From NCBI GenBank assembly GCA_023392225.1, contig JAEVZM010000520.1:1-8649 (forward strand): DNA of 8,649 bases, written 5' to 3'. The notes beneath the pieces are model-generated. The model did no database searches, was not told the DNA's origin, and worked only from the letters and a program-made list of their open reading frames with translations. Position 1 is the stretch's first letter. Each line of letters starts with the position of its first letter. Below are positions 5,764 to 8,649 of the stretch, one piece after another. The stretch is from Pseudomonadota bacterium (lineage in GTDB: Bacteria > Pseudomonadota > Alphaproteobacteria > Rhizobiales > Kaistiaceae). The position numbers and the translations under genes are program-made.

Positions 5764-7641
5764 TCAGTTGGCGAGCAGCTCGGTCCGCTCGCCGGTGCGC
5801 ACGCTTACCGGGTAGGTGGCCTCGCTGCCGCCCTTCGAGACCTTCAGCACGTAGTCTCCGGACGGCGCGGCGAGCGTCCAGCTCTCACCATAGGCATACG
5901 CAACCGACTCCCGCTCGCCCATGATGTTCTTCTCGGCCTTGAACAGCTCGAGCGCTTCGGCGCCGGGCGCGGTGATGGCGAGGATGCCGGCCTCGACGAT
6001 CACCGGCACCTCGGTGACCTTGGCGGCGCTGACCTCGAACCCCGATTCCGCCTTGGCGATGTCGATGGAGCCGCGCATCACGTACTTGCCCGGGGGCAGG
6101 TCGAAGGTGACGCCGTCACCGTAGCCGTAGGTGACGACGCGGTATTCGCCGTCGGAGCCGGGATCGGAATCGACCACCTCGAAGGCGGTCCCGTCATTCG
6201 CCATCGGGCCGCCTTCACCGAAATAGAGGTGCGCGACGGCTCGCCCGGTGGCGACCACGACGGTCTTCTCGACCGTCTTTCCGGCAGGGATCGACACCGG
6301 CAGGGTGACGCTCGCCTGGCCGAGGGTGGCGGTGACCGTATAGTCCCCGGCCGCGAGGTCGAGGGTGACCTCGCCGCCATAGACGGTGGTGGTCTCGCCC
6401 GCGGCGTCGGTGACCTGCCAGGCAATCGCGTCGTCGAGGTCGTTCGCCTCCTCGCTCCGCTTGCCGCGGAGCACCAGCTGGCCGGAGCCGATCACGACGT
6501 CGACCGCGACCGTCTCGCCGGTATTGACCGTGACCGGCACCGTCGCCCGGGCGTTGCCGAGGCTGGCGGTGACGGTGCTCTCGCCGGAATCGACCAGGAT
6601 GCGGCGGGTCGGGCCGTAGCTGATGTCGGTCTCGCCGGTGGAATCGGTGATGTCCCAGCGGACGCCATCATCCGTCGAAGGGGTTGTCTCGGTGTCCATG
6701 GCGCGGGCCTCGATGAAGCCGGCGTCGAACACCACGTCGACCGTCGTCTCCTCGTCCGCGCTGACCGAGACCGGCAGCGTCGCCCGGGCGAGATCCTTGC
6801 TGGCGACGATCACGTAGTCGCCGGCCGGCAGGCCGAACTTCGCCAGCGAGCCCTCGTGGCCATACTCGATCCCGACCGGATCGCCGCCGAAGCCGTCGGC
6901 GGTGGCCTGGTGGACGTCGTAGCGGATGTTGTCGTCCCAGCTGAACGGCTCCGCCTCCGGGGCGATGCGGGCGGTGACGAGGAGGTTGTATTCGGGCGCG
7001 ACCGCTTCCGGCGCGGGCTCCGCCACCACGACCGTCTCGGTGAGCGCCTGGCCGAGGGCCTCGGCGTTGCCGGCGGCGATGTACTTGCCGCCGGTGTTCT
7101 CGGCGAGGCACGCGACCTGCCGGCCTTCCTCGCTGGAGAGGCCGAAGCCGACGACATGCGCTGTGAAGTCGACGCCCGCATTCTCGAGCTCGTTGGCGAC
7201 CGCGCAGGAGTCGGCGTCGCAGGTCTCGAGACCGTCGGTGATGAGGATCACCGTCGCCTTGTCCTCGGTGTAGCGCAGGTCCTCCGCGGCGCGACGGACC
7301 GCCTCGCTGAGCGGCGTCTTGCCCTTCGGCTGGATCTTGCTCGCCGCCGCGGCGATCGCGTCGGCGGTCCCGGCGGCGGGCGGCACGACGAGCTCGATGT
7401 CGGTGCAGCTGCCCTTGTCGCGATGACCATAAGCCATCAGCCCCAGCTCGAGCTCCGGCGGAACCGTCTTCAGCACCTTTGCCAGTGTGTCCCGGGCGAT
7501 CGAGATCTTGGCTTCGCCGTCGATCTGGCCCCACATCGAGCCCGAGGCGTCTAGGACGATGATCGCCCTGTCGGCATGGGCGGCGCTCGCCGAGGCGAGC
7601 ATCGCCACCCCTGCAAGGCAGGCAAGAATGCGCTTCATCAT
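5764..7641 (-). CDS. Secreted von Willebrand factor type A (VWA) protein with five tandem beta-sandwich-like repeats
   Basis: A 625-residue exported protein, likely periplasmic or surface, with a metal-dependent protein-binding domain. The open frame extends to 7767, but the start is placed at the double ATG (7641 or 7638) because a signal peptide follows at once (about 1-23, ending ASAAHA before Asp-Arg) and minus-strand GGGGGA at 7649-7644 is a ribosome-binding site. That spacing slightly favours the second ATG. The VWA domain is about 24-205, with all MIDAS elements: Asp31-x-Ser33-x-Ser35, Thr109 and Asp136 (ITDG). Cys79, 141, 146 and 178 may pair. Residues about 218-625 form five diverged repeats of about 75-90 residues whose best-kept part is LPAGDYxVxA...A..PVSV.AGE. 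This resembles VWA proteins common in alphaproteobacteria, but the ligand is unknown. No C-terminal anchor or lipobox is visible. It lies 104 nt after the HAD gene and 28 nt before the M23 gene, so a joint envelope role with the latter is inferred. Confidence 0.9.
   Translation of the reverse strand: MMKRILACLAGVAMLASASAAHADRAIIVLDASGSMWGQIDGEAKISIARDTLAKVLKTVPPELELGLMAYGHRDKGSCTDIELVVPPAAGTADAIAAAASKIQPKGKTPLSEAVRRAAEDLRYTEDKATVILITDGLETCDADSCAVANELENAGVDFTAHVVGFGLSSEEGRQVACLAENTGGKYIAAGNAEALGQALTETVVVAEPAPEAVAPEYNLLVTARIAPEAEPFSWDDNIRYDVHQATADGFGGDPVGIEYGHEGSLAKFGLPAGDYVIVASKDLARATLPVSVSADEETTVDVVFDAGFIEARAMDTETTPSTDDGVRWDITDSTGETDISYGPTRRILVDSGESTVTASLGNARATVPVTVNTGETVAVDVVIGSGQLVLRGKRSEEANDLDDAIAWQVTDAAGETTTVYGGEVTLDLAAGDYTVTATLGQASVTLPVSIPAGKTVEKTVVVATGRAVAHLYFGEGGPMANDGTAFEVVDSDPGSDGEYRVVTYGYGDGVTFDLPPGKYVMRGSIDIAKAESGFEVSAAKVTEVPVIVEAGILAITAPGAEALELFKAEKNIMGERESVAYAYGESWTLAAPSGDYVLKVSKGGSEATYPVSVRTGERTELLAN
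5767..6990 (-). repeat. Five tandem domain repeats in the VWA protein
   Basis: These bases encode residues 218-625. Approximate units are 218-308, 309-386, 387-466, 467-551 and 552-625. Each has a variable N-terminal strand region, often with a Trp or aromatic strand such as VRWDIT or IAWQVT, then YG, then a turn like LPAGDYVIVAS, LAAGDYTVTAT, LPPGKYVMRGS or APSGDYVLKVS. Each ends in PVSV-like and TVDVV-like strands. Unit 2 has a degenerate turn (VDSGESTVTAS). This fits small Ig-like or carboxypeptidase-regulatory-like beta-sandwiches; the exact fold is inferred. Confidence 0.75.
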
Positions 7642-7709
7642 AGTCCCCCGGGTCAAACGCGTCTGATTGGACAGCCATGCTGCCTGCACCGACGCGCCGC
7701 GGCAAGCCA

Positions 7710-7731
7710 CGGTGTGACTATAGTCACACCG
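7710..7731. promoter_or_regulatory. 22-bp perfect palindrome with CRP/FNR-type half-sites upstream of the VWA gene
   Basis: Bases 7710-7731 equal their own reverse complement exactly. The core is TGTGA-N6-TCACA with CTATAG in the centre, the same half-sites and spacing as the consensus of the CRP/FNR regulator family. The centre lies about 79 bases before the VWA start and 25 bases past the HAD stop. It is probably an operator controlling VWA-M23. As RNA it would also form a hairpin after the HAD gene, but no T-run follows on the minus strand. The palindrome is seen directly; the regulator is inferred. The rest of the 104-nt gap shows no promoter I can defend. Confidence 0.65.
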
Positions 7732-7745
7732 CCCGGGGAGGCGCC

Positions 7746-8426
7746 TCAGTCGCCGACGCCGTCCCACATCGCCATCGCCGCCGCGACCTTCGGCACGTCG
7801 GTGAGGCGGTTGACGACGGTCTCGGCCCCGGCCTCGGTGAGGAGGTCGGCGAGGCCCGGCCAGGCGTGCGAGGCGCCAGTGAAGCCGATGACGCGGGCAC
7901 CGGCCCGCTTGGCGGCGGTGACGCCGAAGACGGAGTCCTCGACCACCACCGATTCGCGCGGATCGGAGCCGAACTGCTCCATGGCGTAGAGGTAGACGTT
8001 CGGGTCGGGCTTGGGCTTGCGGGTGCCGACCTCCGGAGCGGAGTAGATGTAGGGCCGGAAGCGGTCCCAGAGCCGGGTCGGCGTCATGGTCATCTTGAGC
8101 CGCTCCGACGACGAGTTCGAGCAGACGCAGATCTGCCCGTCGATCATGTCCAGCATCTCATGGACGCCGGTCACCGGCTGGATCTCTTCCTGGAGCCGGA
8201 TGTCCAGCGCGGCGCGCTGGTCCTTGAGATAGTCCGGCGACAGCGGCCGCCCGATCTCGGATTCGATGATCTCGATGATGTCGACGCTGGTCAGCCCGGC
8301 GAAACGGCGGATGACCTCCTCGGGCGTGATCTCGAAGCCGACCTTGCCGAGGTGCTCGGCATCGACGGCCGCGGCGATGATCTCGGAGTCGACGAGCACG
8401 CCGTCGCAATCGAACATGAACAGCAT
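7746..8426 (-). CDS. HAD family hydrolase, subfamily IA (phosphatase or phosphosugar mutase-like)
   Basis: A 226-residue cytoplasmic enzyme of the haloacid dehalogenase superfamily with a helical C1 cap, of the normal size for beta-phosphoglucomutase-like and sugar-phosphate phosphatase relatives. All four motifs are present: motif I FDCDGVLVDSE (5-15, nucleophile Asp6 and acid/base Asp8), motif II CVCSNSSS (100-107, Ser103), motif III KPKPDP (137-142, Lys137) and motif IV VVEDSVFGV (161-169, Glu163-Asp164 for magnesium). The helical cap lies at about 17-85. The substrate cannot be read from sequence; 6-phosphogluconate or another small phosphorylated sugar is possible. The ATG at 8426 is supported by an in-frame TGA only four codons upstream (minus strand), although no good ribosome-binding site is visible. 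ATG at 8417 would cut into the first strand. It heads the minus-strand genes but is separated from VWA by 104 nt holding an operator-like palindrome, so it is probably a separate unit. Confidence 0.92.
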   Translation of the reverse strand: MLFMFDCDGVLVDSEIIAAAVDAEHLGKVGFEITPEEVIRRFAGLTSVDIIEIIESEIGRPLSPDYLKDQRAALDIRLQEEIQPVTGVHEMLDMIDGQICVCSNSSSERLKMTMTPTRLWDRFRPYIYSAPEVGTRKPKPDPNVYLYAMEQFGSDPRESVVVEDSVFGVTAAKRAGARVIGFTGASHAWPGLADLLTEAGAETVVNRLTDVPKVAAAMAMWDGVGD

Positions 8427-8649
8427 GATGCAGAGTCAGCCGGCCGATGCCGGCGCCTTTCGTAGCTTGGGTAATCTTTCGGTCTTGGCGCCTGTGTGTA
8501 GCCGCGGGGTGCGGCAAGGAAAAGGCCCAATCCCGCATGGCAGGCCTCCGGGCCGGCGTCCGGTTACCAAACGCTAACCATGTCCTTCAACGCGCGGTTT
8601 ACGTTAACGCGGGCAGGATCGTCCCCATCATTGGTGTTGCGTATGGGGT
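8427..8649. promoter_or_regulatory. Non-coding upstream region of the HAD gene, probably holding promoters
   Basis: No frame here gives a convincing protein. The stretch 8560-8610 is clearly more AT-rich than its surroundings and carries GTTACC, CTAACCAT (8574-8581), GTTTAC and GTTAAC (8603-8608). These resemble half-sites of the alphaproteobacterial cell-cycle regulator CtrA (TTAACCAT), but I see no full TTAA-N7-TTAA box. Small hairpins occur at 8439-8454 and 8501-8515. An ATG at 8643 could begin a divergent plus-strand gene cut by the window end, without a clear ribosome-binding site. Confidence 0.4.

Noticed and set aside
5632..7554. A 640-codon plus-strand open frame opposite the VWA gene
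   Set aside because: No recognisable motif and biased Arg/Asp/Gly composition; the minus strand has a signal peptide, MIDAS residues and repeats.
7642..7767. Starting the VWA protein 42 codons earlier, at 7767
   Set aside because: The extra residues would precede a standard signal peptide, overlap the HAD gene's end and cover the palindrome; the double ATG at 7641/7638 has a ribosome-binding site.
8158..8538. A minus-strand gene starting at 8538 overlapping the HAD start
   Set aside because: Arg/His-rich shadow translation; an in-frame HAD start with intact motif I fully explains the region.
1..8649. CRISPR array, tRNA, rRNA, insertion sequence or phage genes
   Set aside because: I saw no regularly spaced repeats, no tRNA-like cloverleaf, and no transposase, integrase or terminal inverted repeats.

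Overview
The window is GC-rich DNA in which almost every base is coding or short intergenic. Its protein families point to an alphaproteobacterium, probably of the Hyphomicrobiales/Rhizobiales type: a split GcvPA/GcvPB glycine dehydrogenase, a DUF3830 protein, an RTX protein, and a secreted VWA protein with 'LPAGDY' repeats. That placement is inference from protein style and composition, not from a marker gene.

Layout, plus strand (1-4730). The window opens on the last six codons of an upstream gene, probably gcvPA, whose TAA overlaps the ATG of gcvPB (22-1593). A DUF3830 gene follows after 38 nt (1632-2045, GTG start). A 111-bp spacer with three possible hairpins then leads to an 841-residue secreted-type protein (2157-4682). 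It combines a beta-helix repeat region, one autotransporter-type strand repeat, RTX calcium-binding nonapeptides and a type I secretion-like C-terminus. A strong intrinsic terminator (4705-4730) closes this half.

Layout, minus strand (8426 down to 4740). Three genes run in the same direction: a HAD subfamily IA phosphatase (8426-7746); a secreted VWA protein with five tandem beta-sandwich-like repeats (7641-5764); and, 28 nt further on, a secreted M23 (LytM-type) metallopeptidase-like protein (5735-4740). The last two look like one transcription unit acting in the envelope or periplasm. A 22-bp perfect palindrome with CRP/FNR-type half-sites lies between the HAD and VWA genes. The last 223 bp (8427-8649) hold no recognisable gene and look like a promoter region.

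Most notable points: (1) GcvPB has Asn instead of the PLP-binding Lys in the NLHKTF motif and Leu instead of the nearby His, in an otherwise intact full-length protein; (2) the M23 protein has HxE instead of the zinc/catalytic HxH; (3) a perfect 22-bp operator-like palindrome; (4) mutually exclusive G-run/C-run hairpins in front of the RTX gene. I did not find a clear, complete new multi-gene system. The VWA-M23 pair and the altered GcvPB are the best candidates for follow-up.
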